This document shows, piece by piece, positions 15,914 to 23,959 of a stretch of 64,000 nt of DNA. Source of the DNA: Pseudanabaena galeata CCNP1313 (GTDB lineage Bacteria > Cyanobacteriota > Cyanobacteriia > Pseudanabaenales > Pseudanabaenaceae); contig NZ_CP112874.1 of assembly GCF_029910235.1 (NCBI RefSeq), positions 3,472,001-3,536,000 on the forward strand. Reading direction: 5' to 3'. Position 1 is the first letter of the stretch; every line of letters starts with the position of its first letter. The notes under the pieces are model-generated. The model worked only from the letters and a program-made list of their open reading frames with translations. It did no database searches and had not been told where the DNA came from. Position numbers and translations under genes: made by a program.

Positions 15914-16054
15914 TGTTAAGAATTGCTTTAGATCCCCCCCCAGCCCCCCTTAAAAAGAGGGGGGAGAATTTTCTTCTTCCCCCTTTTTAAGGGGGATTGA
16001 GGGGGATCTCTTAGAGCTTTTAGCTCCAGAAAGTAATTCTTAAATGGGTTTTAA
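15914..16054. repeat. MITE-like GATCCCCC repeat, copy 2
   Basis: Opposite orientation to copy 1. It begins TTAAGAATTGCTTTAGATCC and ends AAGTAATTCTTAAATGGG with the GGGGGATTGAGGGGGATCTC arm inside. It fills the gap between the ABC and hlyD genes and reaches the ABC stop codon. Confidence 0.85.
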
Positions 16055-18999
16055 GAATCACCTGCTGCTTCTTGTTGGCGATATAAACAGAAATAGCGAT
16101 CTTGCAAAGCCATTAACTCTAAATGAGTTCCCTGTTCAGCAACCCTTCCTTTGTCCATCAACAAAATCAAGTCAGCACTATGGATCGTAGCAAGGCGATG
16201 GGTAATAAAGAAAACCGTGCGTCCGCGAAACTCCTCAGCAAGATTTAGACAGACCTGACGCTCAGTATTGTAATCAAGAGCGCTAGTCGCTTCATCAAGA
16301 ATCAGTAATTGCGGTTTTTGCAGAATAGTACGAGCGATCGCAATCCTTTGTCTTTGTCCACCAGAAAGAGAAGCTCCCCGCTCCCCTACCCGTGACTCGT
16401 AACCTTGAGGGAGTTGCATAATGAAGTCATGGGCGCAAGCAGTTTGTGCGGCAGCCACAATCTCATCGGGCGTAGCATCAGGATTGGTCAACGCAATGTT
16501 TTGCTGCACCGTGCCATCAAATAGCAAGGTATCTTGCAAAACGACACCTATCTGTCGCCGCAATGAATAAAGCTCTACTTTGCCAATATCATACTCATCG
16601 ATAAAAATTCGACCAGCCTCAGGTTCATAGAGCCGCGACATTAACTTAGTCAGGGTACTTTTACCCGCTCCACTAGTACCGACAACGCCGACAAATTGAC
16701 CATGAGGAACATCTAAATTAACGTTATTTAGCTGCAAAGGTCCATTGGGATTAAAACGGAAATTAACATTCTCATAGCGCACTGCTCCTTTAATTGCAGG
16801 CATTGGAATATTGCGCCGACCTGCTTCTTCTTGTTCTTGGGGATGATTAATAATATCGCTGAGGCGTTCCAATGAAAGGGCGGTTTCTTGGAAGTTTTGC
16901 CAAAGTTGAATCAAACGTAAAAGAGGCGATGTCGTATAACCCGCAATAATCCGAAACGCGATTAGCTGTCCTAGAGATAGCTTGCCATCTAGAACCAAGA
17001 AAGCGCCAACCCATAGCAGAAATAGGTTAGAGAACTGATTTAAAAACTGACTCATGGAACCCGCAGTTGTGGAAGTTACGACAGTCTTAAATCCATCGGA
17101 AACATAGCGGGCATAACGACGTTGCCATTCCCACCGTGACTGCAACTCGATACTTTGCGCCTTAACAGTCTGAATACCTGAAACAACTTCCACTAAATAG
17201 GACTGAGTTGCAGCATTACGTTCAGCTTTACTGCGAAGCTGCGTCCTGACGATCGGGGCAACGATAAAGGTCAGTAGTGCAAACAATGGTACGGTTCCCA
17301 ATGCTACCAAAGTCAAGAGCCAGCTATAGCAAATCATCACCACGATATAGACGAAGGAAAATACCGCATCAAGAACAACGGTAAGGGCTGTTCCTGTCAA
17401 AAATTGACGAATATTTTCCAGTTCACCGATACGGCTCGATAGTTCCCCCACCGATCGCTTCTCAAAATAGCGCAAAGGTAATCTGACCAGATGATCAATG
17501 GTTTCGGAACCGAGGGTTAAGTCAATGCGATTAGTTGTATTTACAAACAAGTAGGTTCGCAGTGCAGTAATTAAGGCTTCAAAGAAAGCGATCGTTAAGA
17601 GCAGGATGCCTAGAATATTTAAAGATGGCAGAGAATTTTGCAGAATTACTTTATCAATAATTACTTGGGTGATCAGAGGATTTGCCAGTCCCAATAACTG
17701 CACAAAGAAGGAGGCAACCAAAACGGTAATTAAGGGATTGCGATAACGCTTGAGGGATGGCAAAAACCAAGATAGACCAAATTTTTGCTGGGGAGTATCC
17801 TTAGTCGGTAGAATTAGCAGAATCTGTCCCGATTCGCCCCAAAGATCGGCAAATTGAGCAGTTTTCTTAAAGACAATTCCCTGTTCAGGAATACCTAGTA
17901 CCTGTTCGCGATCGCTAGTTTTGTAAAGCACCGCAAAGGTATCTTGCCAAGGTAATAAAGCTGGCGTGGGAACCTGACTAATGGCACTCGCAGGAATCGT
18001 TACCAACTGTCCATTTAGTCCCATTAGCTCAGCGATCATGCCGCATAACTGCAAAGAGATGCTTTGAGAACGATCATATTGACTAACGATCGCTCGTTTG
18101 ATCACATGTCGATTAAAGGGCATACTCCAATATTTAGCTAACATCTCAAAACAAGCCACTGAAGCATCAATGGGACCACGCCCATAGATATATGGATAGT
18201 CTTGAGGCTTATGATCGCCGCGATCGCTAACAGTCGGCAAATCAGGAGCATAGGGAATATCGAAGGCGGTAGGATGGGCTGGTAATTCGGTCACTATTTC
18301 CGTAGCAACGGCAAAATCATCGCGCAAGCCAATTAAACGCAAATAGCTAGACTCTGGAATCTCAAAAACAGTGCGATTTGGTTCAACTCTTGTTCCCAAA
18401 GGAATTGTGATATTTTGTCCACCGCTAACGAGCCACACAAAATCAGGATCAAGCGGCGGAATTGAATTTTTCCCCTCAGGTAAAGTCAGAACTCGCGCAT
18501 CTTGCCATGCATTACGAGCCTGCTCTATAAAATCTTTAGGAGACTGAGCACGGCGATCCATCTCGATCGCAAATAGATCAAATACTTCTGCTGGTGAAAC
18601 TTGGGAGATAAAAGCCTTCTTAAAAGTAGGATAGCGATCGCAAAGTTGTAAAAAATCTGTGGCATCTAAGGATAAAAAAGTACTTTCAACAGAAGCGATC
18701 GCCGTTTCGCAGGGCAAATCACGGATCAAACTCGCCCATCCGATTGCCGCGCCAGTTTTGAGGGTTTCTAGAGTCCTAGGTGATGTCGCCTTTGGTATTT
18801 GAGCCAATAGCCTTGCTTGCCCTTCCCATAGAAATAATACTTGCGCTGGCATAGTCTCTCGACGCAGTATCAACTGTCCCATCCGATAGCGCAAGGGCTG
18901 AAGGCGATCGCTTATTTCTTTGACGATCAAGAGCTCAAGATTTTGGAATAGGGGGATACGCTCAATGAGATCTTGGATAGCATTACTGTTGGCAAACAT
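16051..18999 (-). CDS. Type I secretion ABC exporter with N-terminal CNB and C39-like domains
   Basis: A 982-residue fused permease-ATPase. Residues about 10-150 resemble a cyclic-nucleotide-binding (CNB) fold (LFQNLELLIVKEISDRLQPL, GAAIGWASLI). About 265-395 is a C39 peptidase-like domain, but the catalytic Cys is absent: GPIDASVACFEML where active enzymes have D-C-G. About 415-690 holds the membrane helices. The NBD has Walker A GTSGAGKST (774-782), signature LSGGQ (878-882), Walker B LLILDEAT (about 898) and H-loop ITHR. A dead C39-like domain fits HlyB-type exporters, which do not cut a leader. It is the middle gene of the operon. Confidence 0.92.
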   Translation of the reverse strand: MFANSNAIQDLIERIPLFQNLELLIVKEISDRLQPLRYRMGQLILRRETMPAQVLFLWEGQARLLAQIPKATSPRTLETLKTGAAIGWASLIRDLPCETAIASVESTFLSLDATDFLQLCDRYPTFKKAFISQVSPAEVFDLFAIEMDRRAQSPKDFIEQARNAWQDARVLTLPEGKNSIPPLDPDFVWLVSGGQNITIPLGTRVEPNRTVFEIPESSYLRLIGLRDDFAVATEIVTELPAHPTAFDIPYAPDLPTVSDRGDHKPQDYPYIYGRGPIDASVACFEMLAKYWSMPFNRHVIKRAIVSQYDRSQSISLQLCGMIAELMGLNGQLVTIPASAISQVPTPALLPWQDTFAVLYKTSDREQVLGIPEQGIVFKKTAQFADLWGESGQILLILPTKDTPQQKFGLSWFLPSLKRYRNPLITVLVASFFVQLLGLANPLITQVIIDKVILQNSLPSLNILGILLLTIAFFEALITALRTYLFVNTTNRIDLTLGSETIDHLVRLPLRYFEKRSVGELSSRIGELENIRQFLTGTALTVVLDAVFSFVYIVVMICYSWLLTLVALGTVPLFALLTFIVAPIVRTQLRSKAERNAATQSYLVEVVSGIQTVKAQSIELQSRWEWQRRYARYVSDGFKTVVTSTTAGSMSQFLNQFSNLFLLWVGAFLVLDGKLSLGQLIAFRIIAGYTTSPLLRLIQLWQNFQETALSLERLSDIINHPQEQEEAGRRNIPMPAIKGAVRYENVNFRFNPNGPLQLNNVNLDVPHGQFVGVVGTSGAGKSTLTKLMSRLYEPEAGRIFIDEYDIGKVELYSLRRQIGVVLQDTLLFDGTVQQNIALTNPDATPDEIVAAAQTACAHDFIMQLPQGYESRVGERGASLSGGQRQRIAIARTILQKPQLLILDEATSALDYNTERQVCLNLAEEFRGRTVFFITHRLATIHSADLILLMDKGRVAEQGTHLELMALQDRYFCLYRQQEAAGDS

Positions 19000-19081
19000 A
19001 GTCGTTAACTTATAAGGAGCTTAAGGAGCAAAAACAGGGTTGTAAAAATAATGATTTTCAAAGAGAAATATAAGGATGTTT

Positions 19082-19224
19082 AGAAATCATTTAAGAATTG
19101 TCTAGATCCCCCCCAGCCCCCCTTAAAAAGGGGGGAGAATTCAAATTCTTCCCCCTTTTTAAGGGGGATTGAGGGGGATCTCTTAGAACTTTTGACCGCA
19201 GAAAGTAATTCTTAAATGGGTTCT
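19082..19224. repeat. MITE-like GATCCCCC repeat, copy 3
   Basis: 143 bp with ends AGAAATCATTTAAGAATT and AATTCTTAAATGGGTTCT. It is in the same orientation as copy 2 and sits between the PpiC-like and ABC genes. Confidence 0.88.
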
Positions 19225-19233
19225 TAATCATCA

Positions 19234-19950
19234 TCAGGATTTTTTCGGCGAATTTTCTTCTTGTAAAAGCTCTTCAAAAAGTTGGTTGAGAAGCAGTTGA
19301 GTTGTCTGATCGTCAAACTGAGCAGGCACAAACTTTTCTAGTCGTAAAATCACAAACCATTCTTCTAAAGGAAAAGGTGGATGGACTTGCTGGGGAAGAC
19401 TATGCCGCAATCTTTCCGCGATCGCGGGAGGCAGTTTATTAAGCAATAGTGGTCCAATCATGCCACCTGTTTGCGCTTCTACACCCTGAGAATATTGAGC
19501 TGCAATCTCTGCAAAAGTCTGTTCACCATCTTGAATCCGAAAAAATAGTTCTTGCAAGATCTCAGGATTTTTATGGCGAATCAGCGAATAGATCACGCGA
19601 TCTAAGCTGGTTCTACGATTTAGAAAAGTTGATTCGAGACGATTTGCCCAAGTCTGATGCTTAAATTTTTCGACCTTAAACTCACGTAGGGCGATCGCCT
19701 TTAGTTGCTCGTCAGTAAGACTATAAGCCTGACAATAATTTTGAATAGCTTCTTGCGAAACTAACTTATAGCGCTGCTGAAATTGTTGCAGAGCCAGATT
19801 AATTTCTTCGGGTTCAAGGGTAATAGCCGCGATCGCGCGATCGATCGCTAGTTCTCGCTTAAAATTTGGTAACAAGCGATAAATCGCTAAAAGCTCCCCA
19901 AAATTTCCTTCCTCAATTTTGAGATTGTCAGTAGCCAAGTAACCCACCAT
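19234..19950 (-). CDS. PpiC/parvulin-type peptidyl-prolyl isomerase
   Basis: A 238-residue protein with a helical N-terminal part (SurA-like) and a C-terminal parvulin domain. The parvulin motifs are FAEIAAQYSQGVEAQTGGMI, then GPLLLNKLPPAIAERL. No signal peptide is visible, so it is probably cytoplasmic or carried with the substrate. Cyanobacterial exporter operons often hold such an isomerase beside the ABC and HlyD genes, where it may keep cargo unfolded or act on it before export. It is first in the operon. Confidence 0.85.
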   Translation of the reverse strand: MVGYLATDNLKIEEGNFGELLAIYRLLPNFKRELAIDRAIAAITLEPEEINLALQQFQQRYKLVSQEAIQNYCQAYSLTDEQLKAIALREFKVEKFKHQTWANRLESTFLNRRTSLDRVIYSLIRHKNPEILQELFFRIQDGEQTFAEIAAQYSQGVEAQTGGMIGPLLLNKLPPAIAERLRHSLPQQVHPPFPLEEWFVILRLEKFVPAQFDDQTTQLLLNQLFEELLQEENSPKKS

Positions 19951-20012
19951 AATTTCTTAGAGACAAATATCACAATTCAACCCCTCAATGCTGTAGTGGT
20001 TTGAACATGACA

Positions 20013-20063
20013 GTCCAAATAAAATAAAGGCGGCGCAAAGAGCCGCCTTTATTTTATTTGGAC
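20013..20063. terminator. Perfect 22-bp-arm hairpin (GCGC-core family)
   Basis: Arms 20013-20034 and 20042-20063 are perfect inverses; the core is GGCGGC-GCAAAGA-GCCGCC, flanked by A/T-rich arms. It lies upstream of the PpiC gene with no gene ending beside it, so it may not be a plain terminator. Confidence 0.6.
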
Positions 20064-20085
20064 TTTGAGTGAAAACAATATTAAT

Positions 20086-20202
20086 TTAACGTCAGTTCGA
20101 CGAAAGCGAAAAAAGGTAAGAATCGCTAAGCGATTCTTACCTTTTTTCGCCATTTGCGGCGTGCTTCGCACGCCGCAAATGGCTATATCGAACTCACGTT
20201 AA
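20086..20202. repeat. Composite palindrome family A, copy A1
   Basis: Outer arms TTAACGTCAGTTCGA (20086-20100) and TCGAACTCACGTTAA (20188-20202) enclose two perfect hairpins. Hairpin 1 is 20106-20150 (GCGAAAAAAGG...), hairpin 2 is 20149-20183 (GCCATTTGCGGCGTGC-TTC). A1 plus the neighbouring B1 repeat fill most of the 458-bp gap before the DprA-like gene. Confidence 0.85.
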
Positions 20203-20204
20203 TT

Positions 20205-20304
20205 TATATATAGCGATCCTAAATGATTTGTAAGATTTGAAGGGTTATGAGAGTGCGCCCCTTCGGGGCGCACTCTCACAACCCATTTAGGATCGCTATA
20301 TATA
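20205..20304. repeat. Composite palindrome family B, copy B1
   Basis: Outer arms of 20 bp (TATATATAGCGATCCTAAAT and its inverse at 20285-20304) are perfect. They enclose the hairpin TGAGAGTGCGCCCC-TTC-inverse at 20248-20278. A related copy lies at 58566-58659. Confidence 0.85.
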
Positions 20305-20408
20305 TTTCAGGACAGTCGCATCTTGATTAACTCTATAGTTTGCTTCTCTAGGGTTAAGTGATATTGTGTAAGTATTCGTTCAGTAAGTAGTAATCGAGAG
20401 GGATTTGT

Positions 20409-20912
20409 TTGACTCAGTCAATTAATCTACCCAAGCTAGACGACTTTTTGCAAGAGCTAGCCACGATACAGCAGCAAGGCTCAAAGCGAATTGCGTTTTT
20501 AGGCTCCCGCCATGTGCCATTAACTCACCAACTGCTGATCGAACTGCTCAGCTATGCCTTGGCTCTATCTGGCAACAGTATTATTACCTCTGGGGCAACA
20601 GGTACAAATTTTGCTGCGATTCGGGGAGCTTTGCGAGCCGACCCCAATTTGTTGACCGTAATTTTGCCTCAAAGCCTTGATAAACAGCCCTATGAATCTC
20701 GCGAACAGCTAGAAAATGTGATTCATTTAATTGAGCATAGTGAAAATGATACGTTGCCTTTAGCTGAAGCAAGTAGCCGTTGTAATCAAGAAATCATTTC
20801 CAAGTGTCAGCAACTGATTTGCTTTGCGTTTCATGGCAGTGAGACTCTATTACAAACCTGTCAGGATGCTGAGGAGCAACGAAAGGTTGTCACTCTATTT
20901 TATTTTGATTAG
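20409..20912 (+). CDS. SLOG-fold DprA-like protein
   Basis: A 167-residue protein of the cyanobacterial 'DNA recombination-mediator protein A' group. The Rossmann-like nucleotide-binding motifs are KRIAFLGSRHVPLTHQLLIE and IITSGATGTNFAAIRGALRA, the latter being the GxxxG-type glycine loop of DprA/SLOG proteins. It lacks the C-terminal winged helix of full DprA. The start is TTG 20409 with GAGAGG 8 nt upstream; no ATG fits. The stop codon lies within a 12-bp direct repeat that flanks a hairpin. Confidence 0.8.
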   Translation: MTQSINLPKLDDFLQELATIQQQGSKRIAFLGSRHVPLTHQLLIELLSYALALSGNSIITSGATGTNFAAIRGALRADPNLLTVILPQSLDKQPYESREQLENVIHLIEHSENDTLPLAEASSRCNQEIISKCQQLICFAFHGSETLLQTCQDAEEQRKVVTLFYFD

Positions 20913-20975
20913 CTCCAAACCAATTTTTTGTGGCGCGGCTTTGCCGCGCCACAAAAAATTGGGTTTTGATTAGCT
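20903..20975. repeat. Hairpin flanked by 12-bp direct repeats
   Basis: TTTTGATTAGCT occurs at 20903-20914 and 20964-20975. Between them is a perfect hairpin with 20-bp arms (20920-20939 and 20943-20962, core GGCGCGGC-TTT-GCCGCGCC). The first direct repeat contains the stop codon of the DprA-like gene. The layout looks like an insertion with a target duplication. Confidence 0.75.
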
Positions 20976-21004
20976 GTTTAGCCAGTAGTTTATAAGCGAA
21001 GATT

Positions 21005-21553
21005 ATGAGTAAAACAATTAAAGGTAAGGTATTTGTATTGGATGACAATATCGATACTGACCAAATTATTCCTGCGGAATATCTCACACTTGTACCATCT
21101 AAGCCCGATGAGTATGAAAAATTGGGTAGCTATGCGATGATTGGACTACCCGATCGCTACGATCGCTTTATTGCTGAAGGTGAGAGCAAAACAGTTTATT
21201 CGATCATTGTGGCTGGTGAAAACTTTGGCTGTGGTTCTTCGCGAGAACATGCACCGATCGCCCTTGGTGCTGCGGGTCTAGAGGCAGTGGTTGCCCAGTC
21301 CTATGCCAGAATTTTCTTTCGTAACTGTACGGCGACAGGTGAGCTATATCCTTGGGAGTCAGAGGATCGCTTGGTTGCTCACTTTAAAACTGGTGAAGAA
21401 GCAACCATTGATTTTGACAATGACCTAATTATTAATGAGACGACTGGAGAAACTTATTCACTCAAGTCTCTTGGAGATGTCCGCCCCGTCATTGATGCGG
21501 GTGGTTTATTTGATTATGCTCGACTAACAGGCATGATTCCTACTCGTGTATAA
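21005..21553 (+). CDS. leuD: 3-isopropylmalate dehydratase small subunit
   Basis: A 182-residue small subunit of the aconitase family, with DDNIDTDQIIPAEYLTLV, the signature GENFGCGSSREHAPIALG and ARIFFRNCTATGELYPW. With LeuC it isomerises 2-isopropylmalate to 3-isopropylmalate in leucine synthesis. leuC is not in this window, as is common in cyanobacteria. It starts 29 bp after a hairpin and is followed 5 bp later by a ferredoxin gene, so the two may be cotranscribed. Related small subunits of homoaconitase-type enzymes cannot be fully excluded. Confidence 0.9.
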   Translation: MSKTIKGKVFVLDDNIDTDQIIPAEYLTLVPSKPDEYEKLGSYAMIGLPDRYDRFIAEGESKTVYSIIVAGENFGCGSSREHAPIALGAAGLEAVVAQSYARIFFRNCTATGELYPWESEDRLVAHFKTGEEATIDFDNDLIINETTGETYSLKSLGDVRPVIDAGGLFDYARLTGMIPTRV

Positions 21554-21558
21554 AACCT

Positions 21559-21930
21559 ATGTCCTACCACATTCGCATTCACGATCGCCAAAACGATAAA
21601 CTCTATGAAGCTGATATCGAAGGCGATCGCTATATTCTTGACTCTTTAGAAGATCAAGGTATTAAACTGCCTTTTTCCTGCTTGAATGGTGCTTGTACAG
21701 CTTGCGCGATGCGGGTCAAGTCAGGGCAAATCGATCAACATGAGGTAATCGGTTTATCCAAAACCTTACAAGATGAAGGATACGCACTTATTTGCTCAGG
21801 TTATGCCCTATCAGATTTAGATCTAGAAACCCAAGATGAGGATGAAGTCTATCGGTTACAGTTCGGCAATTTCTTTGCCAAACGCAAGCGCCATTGGTTT
21901 CAGTTTGGTATTCCCATTGATCATGACTAA
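21559..21930 (+). CDS. [2Fe-2S] ferredoxin, plant type with C-terminal extension
   Basis: A 123-residue ferredoxin with cluster ligands in LPFSCLNGACTACAMRV and a fourth Cys in YALICSGYAL (C-x4-C-x2-C plus distal C). The fold is complete, and a C-terminal tail (NFFAKRKRHWFQFGIPIDHD) is longer and more basic than photosynthetic PetF. It probably carries electrons to a specific partner. It follows leuD by 5 bp; a hairpin closes the unit. Confidence 0.92.
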   Translation: MSYHIRIHDRQNDKLYEADIEGDRYILDSLEDQGIKLPFSCLNGACTACAMRVKSGQIDQHEVIGLSKTLQDEGYALICSGYALSDLDLETQDEDEVYRLQFGNFFAKRKRHWFQFGIPIDHD

Positions 21931-21933
21931 ATT

Positions 21934-21962
21934 GCATAAAGGGCGCGAAGCGCCCTTTATGC
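21934..21962 (+). terminator. Hairpin after the ferredoxin gene
   Basis: GCATAAAGGGCGC-GAA-GCGCCCTTTATGC, perfect 13-bp arms, 3 bp after the stop codon. The downstream T-run is weak. Confidence 0.65.
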
Positions 21963-21970
21963 TTTAAATT

Positions 21971-22558
21971 ATGCCTATGAATTCTAAAGCAGGGAAAAAA
22001 GACGCGATCGCCCAATCATCTCCGCGTACATTTATTTGGGTTGTACTGTTAGTTGTTTTTTTGACGATTGCTAATATAGCGATCGCCTTTATGCAGCCCA
22101 AGGAACAGATCAATGGCGAAATCTGGATTATCAATCGAGTTGTCAGTGGTCAGACAGTCGAGGCAACAGTTGTGAGTAATCCAAATATGACCGTGCAGCG
22201 AGTGCGACTGCTTGGGATGAGTGCGCCACTCAAAGAGCAATCTCCTTGGGGCGATCGCGCTCGTCAGCGTCTATCGGATTTAATCAAAGAGCAGAAGGTG
22301 ATTTTAGAGTTTGATGTCAAGCAAAAAGATAACTCAGATCGCCTGCTTGCCTATATTTGGAAAGATAATTTATTAGTTAATCAATATTTAGTAGCCGAAG
22401 GGTTGGCGATCGCTGATTCCTATTCGCCCAATGTTAAATACGACGCAAGGATCAGTCGCGCCCAATCTAAAGCAAGATTACAAGAGCTAGGAATTTGGGA
22501 CACCCAAAATCCATTACGCCTCAGTCCTAGAGACTTTCGCCGCCAATTAAGTAATTAA
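21971..22558 (+). CDS. Membrane-anchored SNase-like (thermonuclease fold) protein, probably inactive
   Basis: A 195-residue protein. One membrane helix at about 22-44 (FIWVVLLVVFLTIANIAIAF) precedes an SNase domain (VRLLGMSAPLKEQSPWGDRA, VILEFDVKQK, SDRLLAYIWKDNLLVNQYLV, EGLAIAD). In staphylococcal nuclease the motif is R35...D40-T-P-E43...R87. Here the Arg positions are kept, but D40 reads Ser and E43 reads Leu (SAPL), so calcium-dependent cleavage is doubtful. It may bind nucleic acid or protein instead. Confidence 0.8.
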   Translation: MPMNSKAGKKDAIAQSSPRTFIWVVLLVVFLTIANIAIAFMQPKEQINGEIWIINRVVSGQTVEATVVSNPNMTVQRVRLLGMSAPLKEQSPWGDRARQRLSDLIKEQKVILEFDVKQKDNSDRLLAYIWKDNLLVNQYLVAEGLAIADSYSPNVKYDARISRAQSKARLQELGIWDTQNPLRLSPRDFRRQLSN

Positions 22559-22588
22559 AAAGCGGCGCTTCACACCGCCTTTTAATTA
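22552..22588. terminator. Hairpin overlapping the SNase-like stop codon
   Basis: TAATTAAAAAGCGG pairs with CCGCCTTTTAATTA (one mismatch). The left arm contains the last Asn codon and the TAA stop. Confidence 0.6.
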
Positions 22589-22602
22589 ACGCGAACGGGA
22601 AG

Positions 22603-22640
22603 TCCCGCACTCTATCCGTTTACAAGGATGAGTGACGGGA
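22603..22640. other. Hairpin near the left side of the TnpB element
   Basis: TCCCGCACTC pairs with GAGTGACGGGA around ATCC/GGAT. It is preceded by GGGAAG, as in right ends of IS605-type elements, so it could be the left end of this TnpB element or the relic right end of another. Confidence 0.4.
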
Positions 22641-22732
22641 TGAAAGTGAGCCAGAAATAAATTGAGCGACAGCGAATCAATAGAAGTTATCTATGCCATA
22701 ATTAGCTTATCAGTATTCTATAATCTTGATAA

Positions 22733-23926
22733 ATGTATAAAGCATACAAATACAGAATCTATCCCACAAGCGAGCAAGAAACCTTGCTTGCAAAGTCTTT
22801 TGGCTGTGCGAGATGGTTCTGGAACTATGCCTTAAACCTATGTCAAGAAACCTACAAAACTACTGGTAAAGGGCTAACTAGAGGATGTATACAAGGCTTA
22901 CTCCCTGCACTCAAGAAAGAATATGAATGGCTAAAAGAGCCGTACTCTCAATGCTTGCAAGTAGTCGCATTGAATCTATCCACTGCCTACAAAAACTTCT
23001 TTGATAAGAGGGCAATGTTGCCTAAATTCAAATCAAAGCATGGTAGGCAGTCAATTAGTTATCCCCAAAACGTCAAGTTTGATGGCGACAAGATTAATCT
23101 ACCTAAGATCGGGTTGGTACACTGTCAGCGTCATCGCGACTTTGAAGGTGATATCAAAACCGTCACTGTTTCTCGTAATCCTGATGGTAAGCATTTTGTA
23201 TCTGTCTTGGTTGACGATGGCAAAGCTAGTCCTGAATTAGTACCAGTGGACAAAGCTATTGGTTTTGACGTTGGATTAACTCATTTTGCGATTACCAGTG
23301 ACGGATCTAAGTTTGATAATCCTAGATTCTTTATCAAACATCAACACAACTTAAAGCGCAAACAACAAAAGCTATCCAAGAAAAAGAAGGGTAGTCAAAA
23401 CCGTAAAAAGGCAAGATTGGCAGTGGCAAAAGTTCACTCCAAAATTGCTAGATGTCGCGAAGATTTTCTGCACAAACTATCCCGCAAGATAGTCAACGAA
23501 AACCAAGTTATTGCAGTGGAAAATCTCAACATTAAGGGCATGGTCAAGAATCACAACTTAGCCAAAGCGATTAGCGATGTTGGATGGGGTATGTTCTGCA
23601 CAATGCTTAAATACAAGGCTGAAAGCGAAGGAAGGCAATATATCGAGATTGATCGATGGTTTCCTAGCTCCAAGACTTGCCATGTATGCCTAAATCGGAT
23701 TGACAACCTCAGTCTTGATGTCAGGGCATGGACTTGTAGGCATTGTGGTACTCACCATGACCGTGATGTAAATGCAGCGATCAATATTAGGAATGAAGCC
23801 TTGCGGATTATCTCGTTAGGAACTAGCGGGTCTGCCTGTGGAGGGGATGTAAGTCGATCTGGTAAAACTTCGGTTTTGTTGGACGCTATCCCCGTTGAAT
23901 CAGGAAGCCAGCGCTGTACCGCCTAA
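22733..23926 (+). CDS. tnpB: TnpB, RNA-guided nuclease of the IS200/IS605 group
   Basis: A 397-residue TnpB with an N-terminal YKYRIYPTSEQETLLAKSFG segment and a RuvC-like nuclease whose residues are D in AIGFDVGLTHFAIT, E in VIAVENLNIKGM and D in HHDRDVNAAINI. The zinc ribbon is C-x2-C...C-x2-C (CHVCLNRI, CRHCG). TnpB uses an RNA from the element's 3' end to cut DNA at the donor site. No TnpA is next to it, so the element would need help in trans. All catalytic residues are in place. Confidence 0.93.
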   Translation: MYKAYKYRIYPTSEQETLLAKSFGCARWFWNYALNLCQETYKTTGKGLTRGCIQGLLPALKKEYEWLKEPYSQCLQVVALNLSTAYKNFFDKRAMLPKFKSKHGRQSISYPQNVKFDGDKINLPKIGLVHCQRHRDFEGDIKTVTVSRNPDGKHFVSVLVDDGKASPELVPVDKAIGFDVGLTHFAITSDGSKFDNPRFFIKHQHNLKRKQQKLSKKKKGSQNRKKARLAVAKVHSKIARCREDFLHKLSRKIVNENQVIAVENLNIKGMVKNHNLAKAISDVGWGMFCTMLKYKAESEGRQYIEIDRWFPSSKTCHVCLNRIDNLSLDVRAWTCRHCGTHHDRDVNAAINIRNEALRIISLGTSGSACGGDVSRSGKTSVLLDAIPVESGSQRCTA

Positions 23927-23936
23927 GCGGTCAGCG
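23912..23936 (+). ncRNA. Right-end hairpin, likely 3' scaffold of the TnpB guide RNA
   Basis: CGCTG-T-ACCGC...GCGGT-CAGCG forms a stem overlapping the tnpB stop codon (23924-23926). IS605-type guide RNAs (omegaRNA) end at such a right-end structure; the guide would begin just after TAGTTCAC. The exact end cannot be fixed here. Confidence 0.45.
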
Positions 23937-23959
23937 TCTGGTAGTTCACTTACTGGAAA

